Source: Rufibacter roseolus (GTDB lineage: Bacteria > Bacteroidota > Bacteroidia > Cytophagales > Hymenobacteraceae). From it: DNA of 64,000 bases. Positions 39,828 to 48,872 of this stretch are shown here, piece by piece. The notes under the pieces were generated by a model. That model saw only the letters and a program-made list of their open reading frames with translations. It did no database searches and was not told the DNA's origin. Positions within the stretch are counted from its first letter, which is position 1; each line of letters begins with the position of its first letter. The DNA lies in the NCBI RefSeq assembly GCF_017916365.1, contig NZ_JAFMSU010000001.1:1426001-1490000 (forward strand), written 5' to 3'. The position numbers and the translations under genes are program-made.

Positions 39828-41057
39828 ATGACCAGATTGATCATCACGTTAATACTCGTATTACTCATAGATATTTATGTTTTCCAGGCCGTGCGGGCGG
39901 TGGCAGCCGCCTGGGCGCCGGGTGCCCGTAAAACGGCTTACATCATTTACTGGGCCATCAGTTTGTTTACCTTAGGTACCCTGTTGCTGGCTTTGCTCAC
40001 CCGGGGCTCGGCCCCCAACCCCACGCGCATGCAGGTGGCCAACGTGCTCTTTGTCCTGTTCATCTCTAAGTTAGTGATCGTGCTTTTCCTGTTCCTGGAT
40101 GATCTGGTGCGCCTCACGCAGTGGGTCTCCAATACGGTACGGGGGCCGGAGAGCCCTAAGTTTGATGTGTCCCGGCACCGGTTCATGAGCCAGCTGGCGC
40201 TGGTGATGGGTGCGTTGCCGTTCACGGCCCTGATCTGGGGCATGGTGAAAGGTGCCTATGACTACCAGGTAAAGAAAGTGACCCTCAGGTTCCCCAACCT
40301 ACCGCCCGCCTTTGAAGGATACCGGCTTCTGCAGATCACCGATATGCACTCGGGCAGTTTCCACTCTGGGGAGCCGCTGGAGAAAGCCGTGGCCCTCATC
40401 AACAAGCAGGCCGTAGATGCGGTGGTCTTCACCGGCGATATGGTGAACAACGTAGCCTCTGAGGTGGAGCCGTATGTTCCTACGCTGGCTAAAATCAAGG
40501 CCCGCGACGGGGTCTTCTCCATCCTGGGCAACCATGACTACGGCGACTATGTGGCCTGGGAAAGCCGCGAGGATAAAATGCGGAACCTGAACACGCTCAT
40601 CAATCACCACCGCCGGGCAGGCTGGGATATCCTCATGAACGAGCACCGCGTGCTGGAGCGCGATGGGCAGCAGATTGCGCTGCTGGGGGTGGAGAACTGG
40701 GGGCACCGCATGAATTTTCCCAAGTACGGGATTCTGTCCAAGGCTTACGCCGGCACAGAGCACCTGCCGTTCAAGATCCTGCTTTCCCATGATCCCTCGC
40801 ATTGGGACGGGGAAGTGAACACCAAGTACCCAGATATCGACCTTATGCTTTCAGGCCACACCCACGGGATGCAGTTTGGCGTGAACATCCCCGGTTTTAA
40901 GTGGAGCCCCGTGCAGTACGTGTACAAACAATGGGCCGGCCTGTACCAGAAAGGCAGGCAGCATCTGTACGTGAACGTGGGTCTGGGATTCCTGGGTTAC
41001 CACGGCCGTGTAGGCTTCCTGCCTGAGATCACAGTGTTTGAATTCAAACGTGCTTAG
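39828..41057 (+). CDS. Membrane-anchored metallophosphoesterase (YaeI/YkuE-like)
   Basis: The 409-residue product has about four N-terminal membrane helices (residues 3-20, 32-55, 68-90, 124-140) and then a calcineurin-like domain with QITDMHSGSF, FTGDMVNN, ILGNHDYGD, LLSHDPSHWD and LSGHTHGMQFG. This is the subfamily that includes YkuE and the lipid A-related or UDP-sugar phosphoesterases; the substrate is not predictable. The phosphoesterase domain probably lies at the membrane face. A strong hairpin at 41116-41165 ends the transcript. Confidence 0.9.
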   Translation: MTRLIITLILVLLIDIYVFQAVRAVAAAWAPGARKTAYIIYWAISLFTLGTLLLALLTRGSAPNPTRMQVANVLFVLFISKLVIVLFLFLDDLVRLTQWVSNTVRGPESPKFDVSRHRFMSQLALVMGALPFTALIWGMVKGAYDYQVKKVTLRFPNLPPAFEGYRLLQITDMHSGSFHSGEPLEKAVALINKQAVDAVVFTGDMVNNVASEVEPYVPTLAKIKARDGVFSILGNHDYGDYVAWESREDKMRNLNTLINHHRRAGWDILMNEHRVLERDGQQIALLGVENWGHRMNFPKYGILSKAYAGTEHLPFKILLSHDPSHWDGEVNTKYPDIDLMLSGHTHGMQFGVNIPGFKWSPVQYVYKQWAGLYQKGRQHLYVNVGLGFLGYHGRVGFLPEITVFEFKRA

Positions 41058-41115
41058 AAAAGCTTTGGATTTGGATTGATCTAAAATTCTTTTGGTGATC
41101 TTTTGATCAAAGTAC

Positions 41116-41168
41116 AAACCCTGTTTTTAGGTCTTTTTTGGTAAAAAGGCCTAAAAACAGGGTTTTTG
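41116..41168 (+). terminator. Long-stem terminator
   Basis: A perfect 16-bp stem AAACCCTGTTTTTAGG/CCTAAAAACAGGGTTT encloses a T-rich/A-rich inner pair and is followed by TTTGTTTTG. Confidence 0.85.
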
Positions 41169-41317
41169 TTTTGTTAAGTACTTTTATGGCTTTTGTGGAG
41201 AGAAACGTTGATGTAGATTAAGTACAATCTATGAATAACCTGGCCGATGGGGTTGCGTAAAACTGCTGGAATGAGCTAAGCTACTTGGCCACAGATGTTC
41301 TACTTAAGAAACAGGTT

Positions 41318-42130
41318 ATGAAAAAGTATATGTTAATGTTTATGGCGGCAGGGGCCTTTGCTTTCTCTTCTTGCCGTGAAGACGCCGGTACCTCTACAGA
41401 AACAAACGAAAACGACAGCGATACCCCAGACAACGCCTCCGGCGAGACCACCGACTCTTCTACGGTTTATAACTATGAGCGAGAGTCAAGAGATAGAGCC
41501 AACCGCATGTCCTCCCAAATCTCCCAGGACCTGAAACTAGACGCAGCCGCCCAGGCCCGCATCAGAACGGTGATGTATAACCGCGCCCGCATGATGAACG
41601 AGCTGGAGACCCGCTACAGCAGCACAAACCAAAGTGCCGGCCTTGCCGCAGACAGCAGCACCATGAGCGAAGACATGATGGTAGAAGACGATAACATGAT
41701 GGACAGCGGTGCCGCCGTGCAGACCTCCAGTACCATGGAAGTGACCGGCTACCCTGATGATTATCCTACTCAATATTACAGCGAGATTGAGTCTATCAAC
41801 TCCAATGTAGACATGGAGGTAAAAGGCTTCCTTACTCCAGAGCAGTTTAAGATGTACGAGGCCAACCGTCAAAAATATTACAGCACAGAGGCTAAATACA
41901 AAACCCAGGACGGCTCCAAGCTCAAAATTGACGGTGACGAGGCCAAGCTGAAAGCGGGTCAAGCCAAAATGAAGAGAGACGGAGATGAGTCAAAACTCAA
42001 AACCGAGACCACCAAAGTGAAAAAAGACGGTGATGAGTCTAAAATCAAGACCGATGCCGCCAAGATCAAGCGCGAGAAGGACGAGGTGAAATACAAGTCC
42101 GGTGACACTAAAATAAAACTGGAGAACTAA
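41318..42130 (+). CDS. Lipoprotein with C-terminal 16-residue Lys/Asp repeats
   Basis: A signal with lipobox (AFAFSSC, Cys near residue 18) begins the 270-residue protein. An acidic Thr/Ser-rich linker follows. The middle (about 48-190) is helical and resembles short DUF-type regions with LKLDAAAQARIRTVMYNRARM and EVKGFLTPEQFKMYEANRQKY. From Lys201 to the end there are about four and a half 16-residue repeats of the form KxKxDGDExKxKxxxx, for example KMKRDGDESKLKTETT. Alternating Lys and hydrophobic positions suggest stacked beta turns. I recognise no function; it may bind an acidic polymer or ions. The upstream in-frame start at 41285 lacks support. Confidence 0.85.
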   Translation: MKKYMLMFMAAGAFAFSSCREDAGTSTETNENDSDTPDNASGETTDSSTVYNYERESRDRANRMSSQISQDLKLDAAAQARIRTVMYNRARMMNELETRYSSTNQSAGLAADSSTMSEDMMVEDDNMMDSGAAVQTSSTMEVTGYPDDYPTQYYSEIESINSNVDMEVKGFLTPEQFKMYEANRQKYYSTEAKYKTQDGSKLKIDGDEAKLKAGQAKMKRDGDESKLKTETTKVKKDGDESKIKTDAAKIKREKDEVKYKSGDTKIKLEN

Positions 42131-42142
42131 GCGTTCTCTCTG

Positions 42143-42184
42143 TATCTTTGAAAGGCTTGCCCGTAAGAAAGGCAAGCCTTTTTC
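42143..42184 (+). terminator. Hairpin terminator abutting a TATCTTTG element
   Basis: Stem AAAGGCTTGCC/GGCAAGCCTTT with a 9-base loop then TTTCATT terminates the repeat lipoprotein gene. TATCTTTG at 42143-42150, an exact -7 match, lies directly before the hairpin. A similar fusion is at 50701-50732. Confidence 0.75.
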
Positions 42185-42210
42185 ATTGCATTTGCGCCCT
42201 TCTGTGTTCT

Positions 42211-42903
42211 ATGAGTAAGCATTTTTGCTTTTTATTTCTTTTGATGTTAAGCTTGGCTGGCCTGCAGAGAGCCTCGGCCCAGACCACGGCAGGGCACAGC
42301 ATCTGGGTAAGCGGGCAGGTATTGCGGGAAGACACCAAAGCGCCCATCGCGGGGGCATCTGTGTACCTCAAAGCCACCGGCCAGGGACAGGCCACCAATG
42401 AGCAGGGCGCCTTCCGGATCAAAATCTCCTCTGCTGACACGCTTGTTTTCCGGGCGCTTGGCTTCCGGGAGAAAATATACGTGCCCTCGCTGCGCAGCGT
42501 CACAGAGCTGCGGGTGAACATCCTGCTGCAGCAAGAGAGTGTGCAGTTGAAAGAGGTGCGGGTATCGCCTTTGTCGCCGGAAAAGGTAGACCGGGTACTC
42601 AGGAACATGAAACCGCGCCCCGCGCCGCCCAAACCCCGGATGAACGTAACCGTGCCGCGCATCATCATCCCGCCCGGGCCGCCTGCCCCGGCAGACCTCA
42701 TTACCAGCCCCCTGAGTTTCCTGTATGAGCAGTTCTCCAAAGAAGGAAGGCAGCGCTCGCGCGTGGCCAAACTCATGGAGGAACGCGAGCGCCAGAAGCA
42801 GGCCGAGCGCCTCATGATGCGGCAGGATTCGCTGCGGCAGGCCCGCCTGCGTTATAACCGCCTCTTCCGGGACACCACCACTTTCTATGAACCGCGCTGG
42901 TAA
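42211..42903 (+). CDS. Secreted protein with carboxypeptidase-like regulatory domain
   Basis: The 230-residue product has a signal peptide (FCFLFLLMLSLAGLQ, cleavage near RASAQ). A CarboxypepD_reg-like beta sandwich covers about residues 32-120 (VSGQVLREDTKAPIAGASVYL to LQQESVQLKEVRVSP), the type that usually leads into TonB receptors. No plug or barrel follows; instead there is a Pro-rich linker (KPRPAPPKPRMN) and a charged helical end (MEERERQKQAERLMMRQDSL). The ATG at 42211 is preferred to one at 42148 because the signal peptide follows it. Probably a periplasmic or surface adaptor; function unknown. Confidence 0.82.
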   Translation: MSKHFCFLFLLMLSLAGLQRASAQTTAGHSIWVSGQVLREDTKAPIAGASVYLKATGQGQATNEQGAFRIKISSADTLVFRALGFREKIYVPSLRSVTELRVNILLQQESVQLKEVRVSPLSPEKVDRVLRNMKPRPAPPKPRMNVTVPRIIIPPGPPAPADLITSPLSFLYEQFSKEGRQRSRVAKLMEERERQKQAERLMMRQDSLRQARLRYNRLFRDTTTFYEPRW

Positions 42904-42990
42904 CAGACTCCTGGCCTGAGCCCGGTAGGTCTTAAAAATTTGGTTACCTTTGTGCCTGATTCCAAGAGTCAAACCACCAAGAGACAAGGT

Positions 42991-43971
42991 ATGTATTTCA
43001 ATAATGTTATAGAGGCCATTGGTAACACGCCACTGGTGAAGCTGAACAGCGTCACAGACGGAGTGAAAGCCACTGTGCTGGCAAAAGTAGAGTATTTCAA
43101 CCCGGGCAACTCCGTGAAAGACCGTATGGCCCTTCGCATGGTAGAAGACGCCGAGAAAGCGGGCATCCTCAAGCCGGGCGGTACCATCATTGAAGGAACC
43201 TCGGGCAATACCGGCATGGGCCTGGCCCTGGCCGCCATCGCCAAAGGCTATAAATGCATCTTCACCATGTCTGACAAGCAGAGCCAGGAGAAGATCAATA
43301 TTTTGAAGGCAGTAGGCGCCGAGGTGGTGGTTTGCCCTACCAACGTGGCTCCCGAGCACCCAGACTCTTACTATTCTGTGGCCAAGCGCCTGAACCAGGA
43401 GATCCCCAACTCGTTCTACCCCAACCAGTACGATAACCTCTCCAACACCGCCGCCCACTATGACACCAGCGGCCCCGAGATCTGGAAACAGACTGAGGGT
43501 AAAATCACCACGTTCGCTTGCGGCGTAGGCACCGGCGGTACCATCTGCGGTATCTCCAAGTACCTCAAAGAGCAGAACCCAGACATCAAAGTGATAGGCA
43601 TTGACACCTACGGCTCAGTGTTTCAGAAATACAAAGAGACCGGCGTCTTTGACGAAGAAGAGATCTACCCGTACGCCACAGAGGGTATTGGCGAAGACAT
43701 CCTGCCCAAAAACGTGAATTTTGACCTGATTGACAGGTTCATCAAAGTAACCGATAAAGACGGGGCCCTCATGACCCGCCGCCTGGCCAAAGAAGAAGGT
43801 CTGTTTGTGGGCTGGTCCTGCGGATCTGCAGTGCACGGCGCCCTTGAGTACGCCCGCCAGCACCTCACCGAGAACGATACCATGGTGGTGATTTTACCAG
43901 ACCATGGTACCCGTTACCTGGCCAAAATCTACAACGATGATTGGATGCGGGAACAAGGCTACCTTGACTAA
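42991..43971 (+). CDS. PLP-dependent cysteine synthase/cystathionine beta-synthase
   Basis: The 326-residue enzyme has the fold type II PLP pattern. The Schiff-base Lys is in NPGNSVKDRMA, the PLP-phosphate loop is GTSGNTGMG plus GVGTGGTICG, and the C-terminal Ser/Cys region is GWSCGSAVHG. The end DHGTRYLAKIYNDDWM resembles cystathionine beta-synthases more than CysK. The C-terminal CBS regulatory pair is missing, so the enzyme would not respond to adenosyl ligands. It makes cysteine or cystathionine from an activated serine. TACCTTTG at 42945-42952 is a candidate -7 element about 38 bases upstream. The exact substrate is uncertain, so I give no symbol. Confidence 0.9.
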   Translation: MYFNNVIEAIGNTPLVKLNSVTDGVKATVLAKVEYFNPGNSVKDRMALRMVEDAEKAGILKPGGTIIEGTSGNTGMGLALAAIAKGYKCIFTMSDKQSQEKINILKAVGAEVVVCPTNVAPEHPDSYYSVAKRLNQEIPNSFYPNQYDNLSNTAAHYDTSGPEIWKQTEGKITTFACGVGTGGTICGISKYLKEQNPDIKVIGIDTYGSVFQKYKETGVFDEEEIYPYATEGIGEDILPKNVNFDLIDRFIKVTDKDGALMTRRLAKEEGLFVGWSCGSAVHGALEYARQHLTENDTMVVILPDHGTRYLAKIYNDDWMREQGYLD

Positions 43972-44009
43972 ATCTTTGCTTTTAAGCCTGTTTTTTTAGA
44001 AACGGGCTT

Positions 44010-44050
44010 AGAACGGCCACCAAGCTTTCATCTTGGTGGCCGTTCTGTTT
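44010..44050 (+). terminator. Terminator of the cysteine/cystathionine synthase gene
   Basis: A perfect 15-bp stem AGAACGGCCACCAAG/CTTGGTGGCCGTTCT with a 7-base loop, followed by GTTTAT. A hairpin of the shared AAGCCTGTTTTTTTAGAAAC type precedes it at 43983-44009. Confidence 0.85.
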
Positions 44051-44155
44051 ATAGAAGTTGCCGTCAACTAGCTGTGGATCAAGGCCGAATTTCTGCCAGC
44101 AACTTTGTGGCGGTAGCACCCGTTTTAAGCACATTGAACTTTCAAAACCTAACCT

Positions 44156-45412
44156 GTGGTCCTCCTTCAGATTTCCCCAAATAATGCGGTAAGTTCTCCT
44201 GCAGGCACCCCTGGGCCCGATGGTCTGGTGTTGGTAGGGGATTTGATGGTGGTAACAGCCTACGTTCTGGTAGCAGGCACGCTTTTCTACCTGGCAATCC
44301 GGCAAAAAAACCAGGAACGGAAGGTAGTGCTGACGCTCTTCGGCGTCACTGCTTTAATGGGCGGGGCTTTGCACTCTCTCAACTTCTGGGGCGATGGCAA
44401 TGACGGAGGCTTGTTTCTGGTGCTAAGGCTGGTATTTGGCGTGATTGCCTTGGTAGCCACCGGTTTGCTGATCAAGGCCGTGCCGGGGCTTTTGGCCATT
44501 CCCAGCCCAGAGCAGTTGCAGAAGGCCAATGACGAGCTCAGGGAGCAGATAGCCGAGCGCGAACGAAGCCAGGCGGCCCTGCGCCAGGTGCAGCAGGACT
44601 TAGAGCAGCGGGTGCAGGAGCGCAGTGCCCGGGCCATCACCGCCACCCGCGAGCTGGAGCGTGAGGTGGAGAACCGCAAACGCGCCGAGAAGCAGCTTAT
44701 CTCCAAAAATTACGAGCTGGTCAAGAAAAACGCTGATCTGGATGATTTTGTCTACTATGCCTCCCGTGACCTCCGTGCCCCGGTACTCAACATCACCGGC
44801 CTGGTAGAAGCCCTAAAGGAGGAGTTGCCGCCGGATAACCCCGAGTTCAACCAGCTTTTCGCGCGCTTGGACGATTCCGTTTCCAGCATCCACCGCAAAC
44901 TGTACAACATCACAGAGGTGAGCCGTATCCAGCGGCCGGTGAAGGAGGAGGAACTGAGTATGGTTTCTTTTACGCAGGTGCTGGAGCTGGTGAGGGAAAG
45001 GCTGGCAGAGCCCCTTAGCATCGCGGAAGCGAACCTGCACACCGATTTCTCCGCCGCGCCCGAGGTGTACTTTTCCCGTGACAACCTCCTCAGCCTGCTC
45101 ACGAACCTTATCTCCAACGCCATTAAATTCCGCGATGCCCTGCGGCCGCTGCAAATTACCCTGTCCACCCGGCACCAGGACCACTACCTGGTTTTAACAG
45201 TGCAGGACAACGGCATGGGCATGGACTTAAGCCAGTACGGCCAGCATTTATTCTCATTGTTCCGCCGGTTCCATGACCACGTGGAGGGCAGCGGCGTAGG
45301 ATTGTATATTATTAAACGCATCATGGACAACAACCGCGGCAAAGTGGAGGTGGACAGCGTGTTGGGCGAAGGAACCACCTTCCAGCTGTATTTTGTGAAC
45401 CATGAACAATAG
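44156..45412 (+). CDS. Ethylene-receptor-like membrane histidine kinase lacking the phosphoacceptor His
   Basis: The 418-residue protein starts with GTG; no better start is seen. Three helices (about residues 23-47, 57-78, 86-112) align with the ETR1 ethylene-binding domain: Asp29, Tyr36 and His73 fall at the spacing of ETR1 Asp25, Tyr32 and His69, and the following AxPSPEQLxxANxEL linker is the one I recall from bacterial homologues. The copper Cys (ETR1 Cys65) is Gly69. A coiled coil leads to a HisKA-like region reading FVYYASRDLRAP, where Arg204 replaces the phosphorylated His. The ATPase domain is intact (N box NLISNAIKF, G1 DNGMGMD, G2 GSGVGLYI). It overlaps no gene and is followed 14 bases later by a response regulator. 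It is likely a sensor scaffold or allosteric partner. Confidence 0.88.
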   Translation: MVLLQISPNNAVSSPAGTPGPDGLVLVGDLMVVTAYVLVAGTLFYLAIRQKNQERKVVLTLFGVTALMGGALHSLNFWGDGNDGGLFLVLRLVFGVIALVATGLLIKAVPGLLAIPSPEQLQKANDELREQIAERERSQAALRQVQQDLEQRVQERSARAITATRELEREVENRKRAEKQLISKNYELVKKNADLDDFVYYASRDLRAPVLNITGLVEALKEELPPDNPEFNQLFARLDDSVSSIHRKLYNITEVSRIQRPVKEEELSMVSFTQVLELVRERLAEPLSIAEANLHTDFSAAPEVYFSRDNLLSLLTNLISNAIKFRDALRPLQITLSTRHQDHYLVLTVQDNGMGMDLSQYGQHLFSLFRRFHDHVEGSGVGLYIIKRIMDNNRGKVEVDSVLGEGTTFQLYFVNHEQ

Positions 45413-45426
45413 ACCGCACCAAGGAT

Positions 45427-45858
45427 ATGAAGAAACTGAAGGGCATCATGCTCGTCGATGACGATGATACAAACAACTTCCTGAACCAGCGTTTGCTGAG
45501 CCGGATGCAGATTACAGACAAAATCAAGGAGTTCCGCAATGGCAAACACGCCTGGGATTACCTCCACCAGTTAAGCGAAGGGAGCGTTGACACCGCCTCA
45601 GCGGATTACTTTAAGCCCTCGCTCATCCTGCTGGACATCAACATGCCCGTGATGAACGGCTTTGAGTTCCTGGGCATGTTTGAGCAACTGGACCCCGGTT
45701 TTCGTCAAGACATGGTGCTGGCCCTGCTTTCCACCTCAGAGCACAGCCAGGACACCGAGCGCGCCGCCGCCCAGAACATCGCCTACCTTACCAAGCCCTT
45801 GACGGCCCAGAAAGTACAGCACCTCCTGGATACCTATTTCCCTGAAACCGGCGCGTAA
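45427..45858 (+). CDS. Single-domain response regulator
   Basis: The 143-residue protein is one CheY-like receiver domain with no output domain. It has the acidic pocket MLVDDDDTNN, the phosphoacceptor Asp in LILLDINMPVMNGFEF, the switch Thr/Ser in LLSTSEHSQD and the Lys in YLTKPL, so it can be phosphorylated. It follows the histidine kinase by 14 bases and is surely co-transcribed. Because that kinase lacks its His, the phosphate may come from another kinase. The long insert after helix 2 (SEGSVDTASADYFK) is common in Bacteroidota receiver proteins of this kind. Confidence 0.92.
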   Translation: MKKLKGIMLVDDDDTNNFLNQRLLSRMQITDKIKEFRNGKHAWDYLHQLSEGSVDTASADYFKPSLILLDINMPVMNGFEFLGMFEQLDPGFRQDMVLALLSTSEHSQDTERAAAQNIAYLTKPLTAQKVQHLLDTYFPETGA

Positions 45859-45918
45859 ACAAATAATGTGAGGCAACTTTCGCTGATAGCTAGAGAATCC
45901 GGAGTTTGATATCTGCGG

Positions 45919-45970
45919 AGCGTTTCAGGGGTGTTTTCTAATAAACGCCTCTGAAACGCTTTGTTGTTTC
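45919..45970. terminator. Bidirectional terminator
   Basis: Stem AGCGTTTCAGGGGTGTTT/AAACGCCTCTGAAACGCT pairs over 18 positions with two G-T pairs, followed by TTGTTGTTT. It lies between convergent genes and carries the shared core. Confidence 0.8.
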
Positions 45971-45989
45971 ATACCCGCTGGGCGGAAAC

Positions 45990-46829
45990 CTAGAACTGGT
46001 ATTTCAGGAAAATGTGCACCATAACGCTGATGCCCGCCAGCATGAGGCCCACTCCTATAAGTTTCTCAGAAAATTGCTGGGTAGGAGGGAATTGCTGGCC
46101 TTTGAGGGTTTTCCCCAGCAGCGCCCCAATCGCGAAGGCCAGCATGAGCGGCATGCTCTTGGTCCAGTCAATATGCCCTAGCCAGTAGTGCGAGGAAATA
46201 CCTGAAAGGCTGGTGACCACCAGGATGAACAAAGACGTAGAGATGGCAATCTGCGACGGAATCTTGAACACCCTGATCATGATAGGCGTCTGCAAAAAGC
46301 CCCCGCCAACCCCGAAGAGCCCGGCAATGACGCCGGAACACAACCCGAAGAAAGCCATGAGGCTGCCGTTCAACCTATAAGCCAGGTGCCTGGGGTGGTT
46401 CTTCCGGATGAAAGAGGTGGGCATGCGGTTAAGGCGATACATCATGCCCTGCTTGCGTTTTTTCTCCTGTTTATACGTGATGAGCATATAAATACCCACC
46501 GCCAGCACAAACAGCGCGAACAGGATCTGCATCTGCAGCACGGGCATGTAGGCCACCAGAAAAGCGCCTATGAGTGTCCCCACCATGGCCGGGAACTGCA
46601 GGAGCGAGGCTACCACGTAGTCAATGCTTTTCTCCCGGAAATTGAAGATGGAAGACACCAAGGCCGCCGGCAGCAGCGCCGTCATGGCCGTGCCTATAGC
46701 CAGTTCAATGGGAAACTGGAAGAACATGATGAGGATAGGCACCATGAACACCCCACCCCCAAAGCCCACCAACGTCCCGAAGGTGCTGACCACAATCCCT
46801 ACCGCAAAAAGGAGAATTTCTGTTAACAA
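45990..46829 (-). CDS. TauE/SafE family sulfite/anion exporter
   Basis: The 279-residue membrane protein has about eight helices arranged as two related halves. Each half has the family motif: GFGGGVFMVPILIMFFQFP near the N-terminus and LFGVGGGFLQTPIMIRVFKIP near residue 175. Members export or take up sulfite, sulfonate or related organic anions. A basic loop (KQEKKRKQGMMYRLNRM) lies between halves. No sulfur gene is adjacent on the same strand, although a cysteine synthase lies 2 kb away. The substrate is unknown. Confidence 0.9.
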   Translation of the reverse strand: MLTEILLFAVGIVVSTFGTLVGFGGGVFMVPILIMFFQFPIELAIGTAMTALLPAALVSSIFNFREKSIDYVVASLLQFPAMVGTLIGAFLVAYMPVLQMQILFALFVLAVGIYMLITYKQEKKRKQGMMYRLNRMPTSFIRKNHPRHLAYRLNGSLMAFFGLCSGVIAGLFGVGGGFLQTPIMIRVFKIPSQIAISTSLFILVVTSLSGISSHYWLGHIDWTKSMPLMLAFAIGALLGKTLKGQQFPPTQQFSEKLIGVGLMLAGISVMVHIFLKYQF

Positions 46830-47050
46830 GCCGCGCTTTTACTAGATGTCAAGGTATGAGAAAGAGGAGCAATACCCTTTCCGCCGAAGTGTAGTTTTTG
46901 GGGCTCCATAAAAGGGCCCTGCCATTGCTTACCGTCCGGCCGGAAGAATAGTTACCAAGCCAGAAGCAATAATTTTGCCAGCGTGCGCTGAATAGGCGGC
47001 AAGCAGCTGGATAATGCGCCTTTTACCTGTTCATAGCAGGCAGAGTCCGT

Positions 47051-47090
47051 CTGTTTTTAGGCTGAAATCTCAAAAACAGGCTTAAAACAG
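47051..47090 (-). terminator. Hairpin of the shared core series downstream of ade
   Basis: CTGTTTTTAGGC and the downstream GCTTAAAACAG pair imperfectly around CTCAAAAACAG. It lies 19 bases past the ade stop. The gap 46830-47108 holds nothing else I can name. Confidence 0.5.
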
Positions 47091-47108
47091 GCAGAAACAT
47101 ACAACTGT

Positions 47109-48767
47109 TTATTCTCCCTCCAGGGTAGCGCTGGTCACGTTTACGAACTGGAAATGCAGGCCATCGAACAAGCCTTTGTCGCTGAGTTTCAGGGACGGAA
47201 TCACCAAAAGGGCCATAAAAGAGAGTGTCATGAACGGCGAGGTGAGGGTGCTGCCCAGTTCCTTTGCGGTGCGGTCCAGTTTGGCGTACTGCTGGGCCAC
47301 CCAGTAACCATCTTCCGGCGACATGATGCCGGCTACCGGCAACGGCAGCACCTCTTCTCTTTCTCCGTCTACCGCCGAGATGCCGCCTTTGGCTTCAATG
47401 AGCAGGTTCACGGCGCGGCACAGGCTCTCATCGTCCACGCCCACGGCAATGATGTTGTGCGAGTCATGGCCTACGCTGGACGCAATGGCCCCGCGCGTCA
47501 ACCCGAAGTTCTTAATAAAGGCCAGGGCCGGCGCGGTGTTCTGGTAACGGTTCACCACGGTCATCTTCAAGACATCCTGGGCCAGGTCGCTCACAATGTG
47601 GCCGTTTTCGATTTTTGGGTCCAGAAACAGCATGCCGGTTACTAGTTGGCCGTTGTAAGGCTCAATCACCCTGATCTTCACGGCCTCGCCGGCCGGGAAG
47701 AGGAACTGGTCCACGGTTTTAGGCTCGGCGTGGAAGTTATTGATGACCTCGCTGGGGGTGAACGCGATCTTGCTCTGGCCGTTCTCCGCCACCAGTTGCC
47801 CGTTGATGTAGGTCCGGAGCACGTTGAAATCCTTTGGATTATCAATCACGATAAAATCTGCGGGGTCTTTTTCCTGCAGCAGGCCAACTTCCAGTTTGTA
47901 ATGTTGTACCGGGTTCACGCAGGCGGCCTGTAGCACGTGGAACAAATCATGGTCTAGGACCAAGGCACGTTTCACCAGCTCGTTGATATGGCCTTCTACC
48001 AGGTTGTCGGGGTGCTTGTCATCGGAGCAGAACATAATCTGGTCCGGGTGCTGGGAGAGGAGTTCAATGAGCGCATTGAAGTTCTTGGCAGCGCTGCCTT
48101 CCCGGATGAGGATTTTCATGCCGGCGGCGATTTTATCCAGGGCTTCCTCAGCGGTGAAGCACTCGTGGTCGGTGGTCATGCCGGCGGCGGCGTAGGCTTG
48201 GGCCTCTTCGCCGCGTAGGCCAGGCGCGTGGCCGTCTACCTGCTTATCAAACTTCTGCGCCAGCGTGATCTTCTGCATCACCAGGTCATCCCCGTTCAGG
48301 ACGCCGGGCCAGTTCATCATTTCGGCCAGGTACTTGACCTCGGGCCGCTGGAACAATTCCTCAATGTCCTCGGGCGTTATCTCGGCGCCAGCCGTCTCAA
48401 AAGGCGTGGCCGGCACGCAGGACGGTGCCCCGAAAAAGAATTTAAAAGGCACTTTTTTTCCGTTCTCCAGCATGTACTCCACGCCTTTGAGGCCCAGAAC
48501 GTTCCCGATCTCGTGCGGGTCAGAGACCGTGGCTACCGTGCCGTGCGGCACCGCCAGGCGCGCGAACTCTGAGGGCACCAGCATGGAGCTTTCCACGTGC
48601 ACGTGCGCGTCTATGAACCCGGGTAGGAGATAGTGCGTTTCTGTGACGGCTTCCCGTATAATGCGGGCAATCTGACCATCCATGATCTCCAGGGTTCCCT
48701 GGTAGATTTCCTTCTGAAGGACGTCAATGATATTGCCACTCATTTTGTAGAATCTGGGTGTAGCCAT
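47109..48767 (-). CDS. ade: Adenine deaminase
   Basis: This amidohydrolase converts adenine to hypoxanthine and ammonia in purine salvage. The 552-residue product has the metal motif [14 protein letters not shown] near residue 50, [10 protein letters not shown], the HxE-type metal ligands in [10 protein letters not shown] and [11 protein letters not shown], and the catalytic Asp in [12 protein letters not shown]. The C-terminal adenine deaminase domain ([20 protein letters not shown]) is the feature that separates Ade from other amidohydrolases. The start at 48767 fits; an internal ATG at 48743 is possible. It is divergent from the small lipoprotein at 48873. Confidence 0.95.
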   Translation of the reverse strand: MATPRFYKMSGNIIDVLQKEIYQGTLEIMDGQIARIIREAVTETHYLLPGFIDAHVHVESSMLVPSEFARLAVPHGTVATVSDPHEIGNVLGLKGVEYMLENGKKVPFKFFFGAPSCVPATPFETAGAEITPEDIEELFQRPEVKYLAEMMNWPGVLNGDDLVMQKITLAQKFDKQVDGHAPGLRGEEAQAYAAAGMTTDHECFTAEEALDKIAAGMKILIREGSAAKNFNALIELLSQHPDQIMFCSDDKHPDNLVEGHINELVKRALVLDHDLFHVLQAACVNPVQHYKLEVGLLQEKDPADFIVIDNPKDFNVLRTYINGQLVAENGQSKIAFTPSEVINNFHAEPKTVDQFLFPAGEAVKIRVIEPYNGQLVTGMLFLDPKIENGHIVSDLAQDVLKMTVVNRYQNTAPALAFIKNFGLTRGAIASSVGHDSHNIIAVGVDDESLCRAVNLLIEAKGGISAVDGEREEVLPLPVAGIMSPEDGYWVAQQYAKLDRTAKELGSTLTSPFMTLSFMALLVIPSLKLSDKGLFDGLHFQFVNVTSATLEGE

Positions 48768-48852
48768 GGTAAGTTTTCAAGGAGTTTTGAGAAAAGTAGG
48801 CCGGAAATGATAGGGTACGTAAAAACCCGTAGCGGTTCCGGCAGAATACGTT

Positions 48853-48860
48853 TATCTTTG
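48853..48860 (+). promoter_or_regulatory. -7 element of the small lipoprotein/cmk transcript
   Basis: TATCTTTG matches TAnnTTTG; transcription would start about 9 bases before the ATG at 48873. Confidence 0.5.
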
Positions 48861-48872
48861 CAGTCAAAGTTA

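Noticed and set aside
42247-43458. Long minus-strand frame opposite the carboxypeptidase-like and cysteine synthase genes
   Set aside because: It spans two real plus-strand genes and has no recognisable domain.
44156-45412. Normal active histidine kinase
   Set aside because: The codon at the H-box position is CGT (Arg204), so autophosphorylation at the usual site is not possible as written.
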